Assembly: GCA_947311845.1 (NCBI GenBank)
Contig: CAMZMU010000041.1
Location: 109,102,009 to 109,166,008, forward strand
Length of the DNA: 64,000 nucleotides
Source: Poa pratensis
Taxonomy: Eukaryota; Streptophyta; Magnoliopsida; Poales; Poaceae
Reading direction: 5' to 3'
Each line of letters starts with the position of its first letter. The first letter of the stretch is position 1. The position numbers and the translations under genes are program-made. This document shows, one piece after another, positions 12,351 through 22,530 of this stretch. The notes under the pieces are model-generated. The model had not been told where the DNA came from, made no database searches, and saw only the letters and a list, made by a program, of their open reading frames with translations.

Positions 12351-13430
12351 ACAAAAATTTGCAAGAAAAATCCATTATATACATTTCACAGTTTAATTTT
12401 TTTAATTTAATATATTTTCAAACTTCCCACATGAACTAATAAATATCAATTTTGTTTAAAATTTGTTAGAGTAGTTTCCTAGATAATTTTTCTACCAATA
12501 TTAGACGAATTAACGTAAAAAGTTATTTAAAAAAACATTTTTACAAAATGTTAGATTCCTGACAGGTGGGACCATTTTACTTAAACAACCATTTTATTTG
12601 AACAACTTCCATAAAATAAAAAATGTTCAAAAATCAATAATTTTGAATCTTTTCATTGCGAAAATATGAATAACATATTCAAACGGTCAGAAAAATAAAT
12701 GCTAGCCATTTCATTCTGGTAACTATTTCAGGAAAATCTAAATACACTTCCCCTAATTGTATGAAAACAAGTTTATTAAATGCTCAAATAATACATTTCC
12801 TGTAATTACGAGCTCACATTTCCTCTAATTACGGGCTCAAGGTAAACATTTCAATTTGGTCAACATTTGTATACGATTTAAATGACCTTTCCTTAAATAT
12901 AAAATTTAATTCTATAAATGTTCATCAAACATGTTTAAATATTTTGAATTACTAAATGGTTGGACAAAAAAACATATGCACTCCCTCTAATTATATATGG
13001 CCATCAAGATGAAAAATAAATTCTGACTATTTATGCTAAAAAAAACATATTTAGATAATTTGAATTGGTAAATGTTTACACAAAAAACTAATGCACTTCC
13101 TATAATTGCGTAAAGTTAATTTTTATTAAATTCTCACAATAATGCACTTCCTCTAACTACGAACTAAAATAAAACATTTCAACTTGATAAATATTTAGAT
13201 ATAACTAACATGAACTTTCCCTAAATATAGAACTTAATTCGACAAATGTGCGTTCCCACTCATTATGGTCTTAAATTAAATACTACTGGAAAAAATAAAA
13301 ACACATTCAAACATTTTAATTTGCTAAAAAAATGAATATACTCTAGAATATATCAACGTAGTTACAAAAAATATATGCTCGGCATAATGCAAACACATTT
13401 AAACAATCCAATTTGGTTAATATTTTAATA

Positions 13431-13516
13431 CAATAAACATTTTTGAACATCCAATTTAGTTATAATTTGGATACAATAAACATTTTTGAACATCCAATTT
13501 AGTTATAATTTGGATA
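13431..13516. repeat. Perfect 43-bp tandem duplication
   Basis: A 43-bp unit starting CAATAAACATTTTTGAACAT occurs twice back to back at 13,431 and 13,474 with no mismatch that I can see. It lies in the AT-rich tail of the Helitron and suggests recent local slippage. Confidence 0.9.
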
Positions 13517-14390
13517 CAATCTAATTACCTACCCACTAATTTTAATAATACATCAAAAAGGATAAAATTTAGATTTTCCCAATAAATATTTTTCCCCCGT
13601 AAAATATGCAAGTTTAAAATAGTTTTTCTCGACATTCCCGCGAGGCACCCACGTTACGCGCATTATAGACGATTAGTTTTCCATATTTTTTCCCTTCAAA
13701 AAAAAATTTCAACCATTTTTACAAGATCCAAAAAAGAATTCATACAAGATTTGTTACACATTTTTCCAAAACAATATTTTTATCTCCAAAAAAATATTCA
13801 ACAGATTTTGTAAGTTCAAAATATTTTTCATACAAATTTTTTTATAAGTTTTTTCAACAAGTATTTTCCCCCATAAAATACTCAATAATAGAAAAATATT
13901 GTTTTCCCAAAAATATTCAACAATATTAAAAAACATTTCATGCATATTTCTCTGTTTTTCTTTTCCCAAATAAGTTTCCACACGGGCGCGGCATGTCGAC
14001 GCGCCAATTTCCCTAGTAGATACGAATAATCAACAGTTTTGGACATGGTTCTGTCCAAATATTACAAAATTAAGTAGCACAATCCAAATATTAGCATATT
14101 ACATAACCGGGTGTAGCAAAATAAAGTTCGGGACATGATACATAATTATGTCCACATAAGCAGGATAAATTTGGCACGAGCGGGAAAAATTTTGGTCTAA
14201 ATTTTTTGGATCCACTGAGCAGGAAAATAGCGGCTATGGGGCTAAATTGAGGCTAAATTCACATAGCCGGGCTATTAGCCGCTAATAACCTTTTAGCCTT
14301 CAAAGACATTATCCATAGCGCCGACCCTCTCGCAAGGCTATAGCCCGGCTATAGCCGGGTGATAGCCGGCTATTTAAAACAGAGGTTATA

Positions 14391-14462
14391 CTCCCTCCAT
14401 TCCGTTTCTATTGTCGTGGAGAAACAACTGAGGAAGTACAATAAAAAAAGGAACAGAGGGAG
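14391..14462. mobile_element. Short Stowaway-type MITE, 72 bp
   Basis: CTCCCTCCATTCCGTTTCT on the left and GGAACAGAGGGAG on the right are inverted ends flanked by TA. The first two bases of this MITE are part of the 8-bp target duplicated by the hAT-like element. The MITE was therefore there first and the hAT element landed at its tip. Confidence 0.8.
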
Positions 14463-15047
14463 TATATGAGAAGGTGGAGATTCTGACCCATCTGGGAAGT
14501 CCCTCACCACTCCCAAGAATTCATATGAAAGCAAAAAAAACGAGTTCCAGTCCAGGAAATTCAATGGCCATACCGAAGACAAATTTCAGTCATTGTACAT
14601 TAACAGTCATTCGGTCAAGCACTACAAAAATATAGTAATGCTGCAAAGCAAGATCTTAAGCATGGACCCACTAGAGTGATACTGTATCTAGACATTGCTA
14701 AGCATGCTAAACTTCAGCTTGTCAGAATATGTCATGCAAGGACAGTAGAAACAAAAATGTGCAGGCGTGCAGTTCATAAAGTTAGATTATGCATATGCTA
14801 GAAACAGAAGCATGTGCACAGTCAGGTCTCTGGAATGCATCTATTGTACATTTTACATTTGCAATGAAATAAGAAAAATCACCGCTGAAAAGGAGACTAC
14901 ACATTGATTTGTAGATTAGAGAAATGGGATTGGTTTGAAATAAATGGCGACACATTGCTCATGTTACCAAGATACAAAACTACTGGGACTACGGTTTGAA
15001 ACTGGAGCAGGTGAAGAATCGTACTCCACATGATTAAAGCTTACAGT

Positions 15048-16551
15048 CATGATTTTTAAGTCGCCGTATAGTCGTTGAGTCGTTCCGGCGTCGCCAACTC
15101 GCGCAGGCGACTTGGCTCATGGAGCGAGTCGCGCGCCTCGGCGACTCTGGCGGAGTAGTCGCCAGAATCCAGTCGCGAGTCGCACGCCTCGGGCAGCTAT
15201 GGCCCGCGCTGCCAGAAATTTTTGGGGCATATAGAGCACGCGTGTGCTCGCCTGCCCAGACGCGCGCAATTCAGCGAGGGAGAAAGGGAAAGGGCGGGAG
15301 CGGCTCTGACCTAGGAGTCGCCGCCGCTGCTCACCGGCGACGTGCGCCCTTCCAATCGACCACGATTGGGGATCCTGGGCGACGGGGAGGCCTCCTCTCC
15401 TCACGACGACGACGCGCCTGCCGATTTCGCTGTCTCTCCAGGCTCGACGACGACCTCCCCCACTCGCTGTTGCCGATTCCGGCAGCCGCCGCCCTCCAAG
15501 CTTCCCCACGCGCCTCCTCTACCTCCGCCTAAATCCTCTACGGCCTCTCCACCTCCGCCTCCTGCGATAGGAAACCCTAACTCGTCAGGTAAGGCCACCT
15601 CCCTCCCTTCCTCTGCTGATGTATCGCCAGGTTGCTCTGCTGCTTGTGGATGCTGTAGGTTGCTCTGCTGCTGTAGGTTGCTCTGCTGCTTCTCTGTTTA
15701 AATAAAGATGGATGTGTATGGGCTCAAAATTCTTAATTTTGCACTGCTTGTGGATGCTCTACAGCTCTATTTACATGCTTGTGCTTCTCTGCTTGTGCTG
15801 CTCTCAATTTCATGTGCTGCTTCCTGTGCTGCTCTTAGTTGTTATGAACTGCTGGTTGTGTGCCTTATTTTGGCGTGAAGGTGATGGTGAAGATGAGGAG
15901 AGAGGCATTGATTCTGGCGTGTGTGCCTTATTTTGGTCATGATTTAGGATAGATTTGGTGCTGGACCTGCTGGTTGTTAAGAACTTAAGATTTAAGAAAC
16001 TTGGTAGTTCGTAGTTAATTGTAATGAACTAATGCTTAATTCCTGTTTTTATACTTGTTGCTATGGTGATATTTATATGTTGAACTGCTGCAGATGTTTT
16101 CCTTATGTGAATCAGCTCCAAAGAAACCAACTTGACCAGATTGAGGGATTGGAGAATGGAGACACAAGTACACAACAAGTAAGTTATTCTCTTTATTTCA
16201 AGTCAGATCAGATGTACAAGTTCATTATTACAATTGGCTGTTGTAAGGTAGTGCCACAATCAAATACTAGTTGCTGTTCCTAACTTGTGCTCTTCAATCT
16301 TCATGTTTGCTGCTACATCTGTACTGCTGGAACTGGAAGGTACACCTACAAGGCTGCAATCAAGAAAGAAGAGCATGGACGAGGTCAGGCAGGATTTTAC
16401 AAAGGTATTGCCTTCCTAATTCAACCACTAAACTATAATTTTAAGCTAGGCGATTCGGGGCGACTAATCAAGCCTAGTCGCTGAGTCAAGTCAGCAAGTC
16501 ATGAGTCTCAGCCTCGGCGACTTGACTTGACTCTGCGACTCAAAAATCATG
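15048..16551. mobile_element. hAT-like TIR element, 1.5 kb, 8-bp TSD
   Basis: The ends are CATGATTTTTAAGTCGC and, reversed, CATGATTTTTGAGTCGC. CTTACAGT is duplicated exactly on both flanks (15,040-15,047 and 16,552-16,559). Subterminal GTCGC/GCGAC motifs are dense, as in hAT ends. The interior has a GC-rich 5' part and an AT-rich part that resembles an intron-containing transcript, with small open frames but no transposase domain that I can recognise. It sits in intron 4 of the ankyrin gene. Confidence 0.85.
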
Positions 16552-16733
16552 CTTACAGTTAAAAGGAATTAAAAACACAAGTCAACACGCAAAGCCAACC
16601 ACATGAAAAAAAACTCAAACATGAGATGCTGGATAGGGAAATGATTACATAGGTAAATAACTATTACTATGGATTTTACTATTCTAAATAGCAAGCCGGT
16701 TCATCACAAAGAAAAGATGGGGGTGATGTTTAC

Positions 16734-16873
16734 ATCTGCACCGTGGTCCAACAAAATCTTCACAATATCATCCCGTCCATCAGAAGCAGCAACATGTAGT
16801 GCTGTCCCACCAAGATTTAGTGCATTAACGTGAGCTCCTTTGGAGAGCAAGAGCTCTACTATTTCATACTTTC
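16734..16873 (-). CDS. ANK-TPR gene exon 4
   Basis: The acceptor TATCCAG ends at 16,874 and the donor GTAAAC begins at 16,733. The 140 nt encode [19 protein letters not shown] followed by [20 protein letters not shown] and LDHGAD, which is one and a half clean ankyrin repeats. There is no stop or frameshift in this exon, and it ends in phase 0, as exon 5 requires. Confidence 0.85.
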
Positions 16874-17418
16874 CTGGATACAAAATACAGGATATATCAT
16901 GAGTTGAATATAGATATTTTGTTGTAACTTCTTGTCTTTGCGGTGATTCGTTAATATCAACCTATCTACTAGAAGTTAAGAATCTTACAATAAGAAGTTG
17001 GGTATATACATATATATAGGAAAATGTTTTAATAATCCTATGAGTATGTACTCCCACACTCAATATTAGCAGAACTAAAGCTAGCACACGAATACAAAGT
17101 CAAAAATTATGGCTTGTGAAGAGTCCACAGAATTTGGACACAAGGCTATGTTTGAACTTCAGGCTTGGCTAAGCTAAGCTAACAATGTCATGGAAAAATA
17201 CAAGGCCTGCTAGTTCTTTTTTCTGCACAAAATATTGTCTATAGCGGAGAAAAAAAGAAATTTGACATACAGCATGCACTTTAATCCGTTTCTTCAGATG
17301 TTTGCCACTATAGAAAATACATACTAGAAATATTATTCCATGTCTCGCTGATATATGGGTCTTCACGCAGTACACAAGAAGAACACTTAGGAAAGATGAG
17401 CATAGAGATCGATAATAC

Positions 17419-18807
17419 CTTTGGTTGCGAGATGGAGAAGAGTACACCCATTTGCTGTCGAGCTTCTCTGTGTCAGCACCTTGCTCAAGAAAATAACGCA
17501 CGAGGAAGGGTCCCCCTGCCTCCCGGGTGGCTCCCGCTCGGGCGACTCCGGAGGCCCCCCAAACCCTAGAAAAAAGCCCCCAGATTCGATCTCCCCTGGC
17601 CACTGCCGTCGCCGTTGCCGGCGGCGGTGGCGGCGCCCTGCCCGCCAAAGGCGGAGGGCATGGTGGGCGCTCATGACGGCGTCCTGGCGAGCGGAGCTGA
17701 GGTGCTGTTTTGGGCGCGTGGGGTGGAGGACGCCGGGGCGGCGGCTCTGGACCAAGATGGCGGCGTCGTCTCGGCGGCGAGCGGCGGCCGTGAGTGCTAG
17801 CCCGTGACCCTGGCCGTGTGGACGGTGGGGTGACGGGGAGCGGGTGGCGCGGCGCGTGGGGCTCTCCGCCACCCTCTGCGTCAGATCTGTGAAGACCGAC
17901 ATCTCCTTCTGCAGCCGCTCCCTCCCCTTGGCCGATCTCGCTGGATCTGGCCGGTGGAAGGTGCTGGGGTGCTCGGGACCTGGGGAAACCCCTGGCCGGT
18001 GGTGGCCACAACGGCGACGGTGCCTCGGTGCCGGATCCCTCCTTGGAGGCTTCGTTGAGGCCCCTTCTCCCATCCCTAACCTCTCTGTTCTGGGGTGAAA
18101 ACCCTAATCCCCTGCTTGGGCGGCGGTGGCGTTGCGATGTCGCTACCCTTCCTGGAGTCGCTGTCCGGGGTTTGAGGAGGTGGTTGGTGAGTGGCTGCTC
18201 GGAGATGGCGTGTGGTGGTGCCGGAGGTCTGCAATGGCGATGCTTGGTCCTTCTTGCCGGTCTTCCCAGTGTGTGTTCTCGTTCTGCAGCTTGCGTCTTG
18301 CTGTGTGGAAGTGCTGTAGCTGATGGCGGCGTTCGTTTGGAGCTTCGGCGCGGCTACCGCTCGTACTCTCTCCGATGGCCACTTGGGTTGCTGCTCCTGC
18401 GTGTTCTCGGGTGAACTTCTCTGTCGGCCGACGGTGCGGCGCCCTTCGAGCCAGGGCGAGAGGGAAAGGGTCCCTCTTCGACGACAGAGGCCGCAAGGCT
18501 GCACCTTTGGCCTGTGGAAGCGATGTGTCTGTGTTCTACCATTGCTCGTGCCTCCTGCTTCGTCTCGCCTCGCTCCGGTGGCGTCCGCGGTGGAAGACGA
18601 TGGCCTCGACGATCCAAGCGATGCTTTTTTTCCCTACTTTCTGTTTGCTGGGTGTGAGGCTTGTAAGCTATGCGTTTGTACTCTGTATTGCCGTACTGGC
18701 TTTGTTAATTCAAAGCTGGCCTCTTTGAGCCTTCTATCTAAAAAAAAGAAAATAACGCACCAATTCAACATTCCCATGGGCAATAGGAAAGGTAATAGCT
18801 GTTTGGC
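17419..18807 (-). CDS. ANK-TPR gene exon 3, split by a 1.24-kb insertion and frameshifted
   Basis: The acceptor CTGCAG ends at 18,808 and the donor GTATTA begins at 17,418. The frame reads QTAITFPIAHGNVELVRYFL on one side of the insertion and continues EQGADTEKLDS on the other. The next bases need one A fewer to give NGCTLLHLATKG, which is the canonical spacing after GAD in an ankyrin repeat. Phase bookkeeping agrees: 129 nt fits both neighbours, while the observed 130 nt does not. The extra A is in the run at 17,451-17,453. Confidence 0.8.
17502..18745 (+). mobile_element. LINE-like retroposon without RT, in exon 3
   Basis: The insertion is flanked by a 15-bp duplication, AAGAAAATAACGCAC, at 17,487-17,501 and 18,746-18,760. 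It ends in an A-run on the plus strand, and together these are the marks of target-primed retroposition. The 5' part (CCTCCCGGGTGGCTCCC, GGCGACTCCGGAGG) resembles a grass LINE 5' leader, and the end (GAGCCTTCTATCTAAAA) resembles a LINE 3' tail. No RT or endonuclease lies between, so it looks like an internally deleted or SINE-like non-autonomous copy. Long GC-rich ORFs here are shadows. Confidence 0.8.
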
Positions 18808-18972
18808 CTGCAGGGGTACCCACGGGGAGAAGGAGATAAGCTTAATTAGCACAAATCTGACGACGAAACAGCTACTCTACCAGTCCGGAATATAATCAAA
18901 ACTAGGACGATATTTCTGCACATGGAAGTAAGCAACTTTTTTAAGGAAGGAAAGGCATTTAAGGTGACTCAC

Positions 18973-19427
18973 CCAACGGACCATCGACATCAACGTCCAA
19001 TCCAATGTCCTCGAGCAGGTAGCGGCACACGGGCAAGCTCCCGCCGAGTGCGGCGACGTGAATCAGACTAGCCACAATGGGGTATCATATGTGGTATCAT
19101 GCATATTATGTTGGTAAAAAGCTGACGTGTTACTGCAATAAATGATGAGAGAGGTGATAGTGGTATCATAGGTAGATACCGTAACATAACGGATTCCAAT
19201 GTAATATGAGTCTACAACCTAATTAATATTGTATTATATGATACCACACATATGTTACTACCCATTGTGGAGGTAATAACATAGACTAGTATCATATGCA
19301 TGATACTAGTATATGATACTCCCCATTGTGACTAGTCTCAGGCGCATACCGGAGCCGTCCATTACCGCGCCCAACTTCTCAGCAAGGCGGCGGCCTTCCG
19401 CGCCCCTGCCAAGCACCCTCGCCGCCT
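18973..19427 (-). CDS. ANK-TPR gene exon 2, split by a MITE
   Basis: The acceptor TTTCAG ends at 19,428 and the donor GTGAGT begins at 18,972. The frame reads AARVLGRGAEGRRLAEKLGAVMDGSGM, then is cut by a 272-bp MITE, then resumes as LIHVAALGGSLPVCRYLLEDIGLD. With the MITE and one copy of its 3-bp target removed, the exon is 180 nt and joins exon 3 in phase. The resumed part is a standard ankyrin repeat. Confidence 0.8.
19066..19337. mobile_element. MITE in exon 2, Harbinger-like, 3-bp TSD
   Basis: The ends are GACTAGCCACAATGGGGTAT and, reversed, GACTAGTCACAATGGGGAGT. TCA flanks both sides (19,063-19,065 and 19,338-19,340). Removing the 272 bp and one TCA restores the ankyrin frame exactly (GMR-LIHVAA), so the borders are certain. 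The 3-bp target suggests a PIF/Harbinger (Tourist-type) MITE, although TCA is not the usual TWA target. Confidence 0.9.
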
Positions 19428-19521
19428 CTGAAACGAAACGGATCGGCCCCAAAATCAGCACGAAAACACCAGAGATTCGAAATTGAAGAAGAAAACGAAA
19501 ACGCCGGCGTACTGTATGTAC

Positions 19522-19678
19522 GCTTGACTCGGCGGAGATCGCCGTCGAAGGCTGCCTTGAGGAAAGCCTGGTCGAGGTTAGGGTTGGAGGAGAATCGGTT
19601 GGGTTCACAGAGACCAGGAGGGATGTTCTTGTAGAGGTCGTAGGCCTCCGGAGGGTGGAGAGGCGGCTGGGGCGCCAT
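19522..19678 (-). CDS. ANK-TPR gene exon 1 (start codon)
   Basis: The ATG at 19,678 opens MAPQPPLHPPEAYDLYKN and the frame stays open to SNPNLDQAFLKAAFDGDLRRVK, the usual lead-in to the first ankyrin repeat. The donor GTACAT follows at 19,521 and leaves one base of a split codon. The first downstream exon supplies the other two bases, which supports this border. This is the first ATG in a long open stretch with no upstream in-frame alternative of similar quality. Confidence 0.8.
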
Positions 19679-19848
19679 GGCGACAGGGTTGGTGGTGGGT
19701 CGGGTTTAAGCCAGGGGTTGGATGGGGAGGGAAGGAAGTGAGGGGAGGTTGGGGAAGACGACGATGGAAATGGAAGCCAGCGAATTTCTTGTACTAGTAG
19801 AGTATTTTATTTTCCGAAAAAACTAATAATTACTGTCTAAATACTTCT

Positions 19849-21869
19849 GGCGTGTTTGGTTGCCCCTCAAGTCACTCTTCTCTGAACTGGTCACCTTACC
19901 ACATTACACACCATGACACTACGACTATGAAATAGCAGTTCATCCATGGTTCATTATAATTCAGTACTAGCTAATACGAATGACGGCTCATTATAATCGA
20001 GTACTAGCTAATACGAATGACAGTTCTAAGGACAACTCTAACTACTACGAATCAAATAGCAGTACATAGCATTACAGACCGATGGATGGTTCGTAAACGA
20101 TGATCAAGGGGGTGGGGAGTTCAATCTTCTTCTTCTTTGTTGTGTTCTCCTTCTTCTTGCTCTTCTTTTTCAGATCCCGACGGTACCTCTGTCCGTACAC
20201 ATTGCCTCAGCCCACTTCATTCTTAAGTTCTTCCAAGCTTTTTTTTTTGAACACACAAGGGCGTCGAGGCGCCAATTTCATTCCCAGCTCAGCTGCACTA
20301 GGCAGCAGAGATTACAACGTCCTGAAGGTTTACATGTTGCAAAGTAGAAAGCAAAGGACAAGTTTCTAGCAAATGAGCTGGGTTAGAACATCTGTAGATA
20401 GGCTGTTGTAGGCTTAGCCTAAGAGCATGTGTTGCACATCTGTGAGCCTCTCCATTTAAGCACCTGGATATATAATAAACCTGCGGAGACGCACTAGAAG
20501 TAGATCTGAAGAATTAGCTTAGTCATTCTCTAGCCTTCTAGTGCAGGAGAGGATGATCAATCGCTCTTGCAGCAGCTATCTTGGCGAGTACCTGGTTGTC
20601 CGTCAGGAATGTTAGCCTGTCAATGTTGAGGATGTTTGCAAGTTGCGCTGCTAGTCTTCCAAGCTTCATTATCGTCATAAGCCACACCATGGACGGAGTA
20701 AATGCCGTCTGTTTTCACATCTGCCTCATCTGGAGCATGCTCATCAAAACCCCAACCCTGACATGAGATAAATAATCAGTCATGATTTTGTCCTAAATAT
20801 TCAGATACTCTGATCACAAAACAAGATTAGTGCTTTCTCTTATCTTGGTATGCGTTTGGCCAGTTGGTGGCTTGATCATCTCATGCCTGAGCTAACCAAT
20901 AAAATACAAGACTTGTTTGAAGTAGCGGGAGATGGTCTCACAAGATCTCCTGAATGTACTATGGATGACTCTCAACCTCTGGTTATGGCCGACAACATGA
21001 GGAAACATGCAAACTTTCTCTTGCACAGAGGTGTGGATGTTATCCTTCAATAGCCCCTCCTCTGTAATCATAGAATGGGGTTCTACCCATCTGTAGCATT
21101 TGGATAGCCTCTAGTTCGCTCGACTTGTAGATATAGTTCAAATTAGCAATTCTCTCCTGATCTCGAGCGAACATAGGACCATATGTGACTCTGGGATATG
21201 CAGTGCGCCTAACTACGATCTTGTGGATTATTATGACCCATGTTTGAATCACGGCTATGAGTGATGTTGTCTACTTGCGCAAAGCCAGTGCGACATCCTA
21301 ATAAAATGGATCTGACATGAGTACGGCGTAAATCGACTCTACCACTCGGTTTCGTACTACAAGGAAGAGTTTTACCTTGGCTCCTGCCATTGGAGACGAA
21401 GGAGAGCAGCCAGTGTCGGAGAGGAAGAAGAGGAGCTCCTATCGTCGATGGAGACGACGTCGTGGATCCATCGGAGAGTAAGAAGAGCGTAGAGCTGCAG
21501 CGGGGGACATAGGTGATGGTCCGGTGCTAGATACGAAGATCTTCCGCCGTCAGTGAAGAGGACGCCATGGATCCCGTCTCGGAGAAGACAAGAGAGAGAG
21601 GAGGTGAGAGCTATGTGCAGCGCCAAACGGGGCCGGAATTTCGCCATCTCCCGCCATCCCCGCGCAGCTCCCGCGCGCACCACGGCCTCCCCATTTTGCA
21701 ACCCCATGTCCTGGCTCCACAGAACTGTCGATTCGCCGTTCCCCCGGGCATGGCTCTGGGGTGCATCGATGATCGTGCCAGCCAAAACGGTGGTCGGATG
21801 GAACCAAACAATCAGCCATTTTGCAGCTGGCAGGCCAGTTTGGAGTAGCTGAAGGCTACCAAACGTGCC
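19849..21869 (-). mobile_element. Degenerate PIF/Harbinger-like element
   Basis: The termini GGCGTGTTTGGTTGCC and, reversed, GGCACGTTTGGTAGCC form imperfect inverted repeats. I could not resolve a target duplication. The interior carries two minus-strand pieces that resemble the N-terminal region of plant Harbinger-type nuclease proteins: RDQERIANLNYIYKSSELEA near 21,180, and HNQRLRVIHSTF followed by CETISRYFKQVLY near 20,930. Stops and frameshifts make it a relic. A LINE tail is nested inside. It lies about 170 bp upstream of the ankyrin gene start codon. Confidence 0.55.
20238..20790 (-). mobile_element. 5'-truncated LINE tail (RNase H region)
   Basis: The minus strand reads LAAQLANILNIDRLTFLTDN, then QVLAKIAAARAIDHPLLH, then YYISRCLNGEAHRCATHAL. 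This is the RNase H domain (the TDNQVLA block) and C-terminal stretch of plant LINE ORF2 proteins, with one stop codon where tryptophan is expected. A T-run at 20,241-20,248 is the poly(A) tail on the minus strand. The piece is nested in the Harbinger-like relic. Confidence 0.65.
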
Positions 21870-22072
21870 CTTCATGTCCGTTAAGATTGCAAGTGGGATG
21901 CGATTAGGACGTCCACCTCCCACCTCGTACAACAGTCCACTTGTCCGCTCATCCACCTCCCACTTATCCCAAAAAATTAATTTTGATGGATTTTAACGGA
22001 ATATCCCACTTGTCCCAGCAAATCCCACCTAAATCAGAGACGAAAGCGTCACCGTTGGAGCTCCACCGTGCC

Positions 22073-22485
22073 TGTTGGGTTACGGTGCAGAAAACAAAAA
22101 AAATCCTAACAACAATAACCGATAAAGCCAAGATCTAGTACTATGCAGATATAAAGTAACGGAGGGAATCGATATACATACCCTCGTGGACCGAAAAGCG
22201 AGGATTACGCTCATGCACAAGCGTTGTTGAGGAAGACGATGTAGCCTACCTCAAGGCCATGAAGATCCCGGCGCGGTGATGACGACCTTGGTGCGACAAC
22301 GAACCTTCCGGCGCCGCAAGGGCAGCACCCCCGAGGACTCACACACGTACGGTGCTTGACGACGACTCCCGTCTCTCTGATCAAGTCGAGATAGCGGAAG
22401 TAGAATTTTTTGGTGGAATCCCGCAGCACGACGGCGTGCCGCAGCGAAGATACCTCTCACGAGCACAACCCTTACTTGGGGCCAC

Positions 22486-22530
<45 letters not shown>

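Larger units (their letters stand above)
11270..14016 (+). mobile_element. Helitron-like element, inside the hAT-like element
   Basis: The 3' end has a hairpin (GGCGCG stem, 9-nt loop, CGCGCC; 13,985-14,005), then AATTTCC and CTAG followed by T, the classic Helitron 3' signature. The 5' end reads TAACTACCTATATAAAAG after an A, so the site is A-T, though it lacks the usual TC start. The first 600 bp are GC-rich and the remaining 2.1 kb are very AT-rich. No Rep/helicase gene is present. A close structural twin lies at 42,175-45,145. Confidence 0.75.
11080..14384. mobile_element. hAT-like TIR element, 8-bp TSD, carrying a Helitron
   Basis: Perfect 23-bp terminal inverted repeats begin CTCTGTTTTAAATAGCCGGC at both ends. 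The 8-bp sequence GTTATACT is duplicated on the flanks (11,072-11,079 and 14,385-14,392), the target size of hAT elements. The original element is short: most of its length is a Helitron at 11,270-14,016. The subterminal regions repeat TATAGCCGGGCTATAG-like motifs, as hAT ends do. No transposase is visible, so it is non-autonomous. It lies in intron 4 of the ankyrin gene. Confidence 0.85.
310..19678 (-). pseudogene. Ankyrin-repeat/TPR protein gene, disrupted, 9 exons visible
   Basis: Nine exons join on the minus strand with GT-AG borders and matching phases. Once two insertions, one duplicated target and one extra base are removed, they give exactly 409 codons. The product has an N-terminal leader, then about seven ankyrin repeats (LHVAA, GAD and LLLSKGAHV signatures), a WSVDGVI linker, and a C-terminal TPR region (NRSLCWLR, ALKDAQLC, GWAKACYREG). 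Ankyrin and TPR repeats both mediate protein-protein binding; plant proteins with this layout are thought to act as cytosolic adaptors, and no enzyme activity is expected. Lesions: a MITE in exon 2 (19,066-19,337), a LINE-like insertion in exon 3 (17,502-18,745) and an extra A in exon 3 (17,451-17,453). The last TPR exon is not seen and either lies left of the window or was replaced by the LINE at 1-200. Family assignment is firm; the exact orthologue is not known. Confidence 0.85.

Noticed and set aside
14621..14640. CACTACAAAAAT, a possible CACTA transposon tip
   Set aside because: No matching inverted end with a 3-bp target duplication was found nearby.
17169..18073. Long minus-strand ORFs of 280 and 228 codons
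   Set aside because: They mix ankyrin exon 3, retroposon sequence and intron; real coding is limited to the exon 3 pieces.
18323..18895. 190-codon plus-strand ORF
   Set aside because: It reads through the retroposon tail into exon 3 antisense; no protein family recognised.
21372..21956. 194-codon minus-strand ORF
   Set aside because: It crosses the border of the Harbinger-like relic into the next element and has no recognisable domain.
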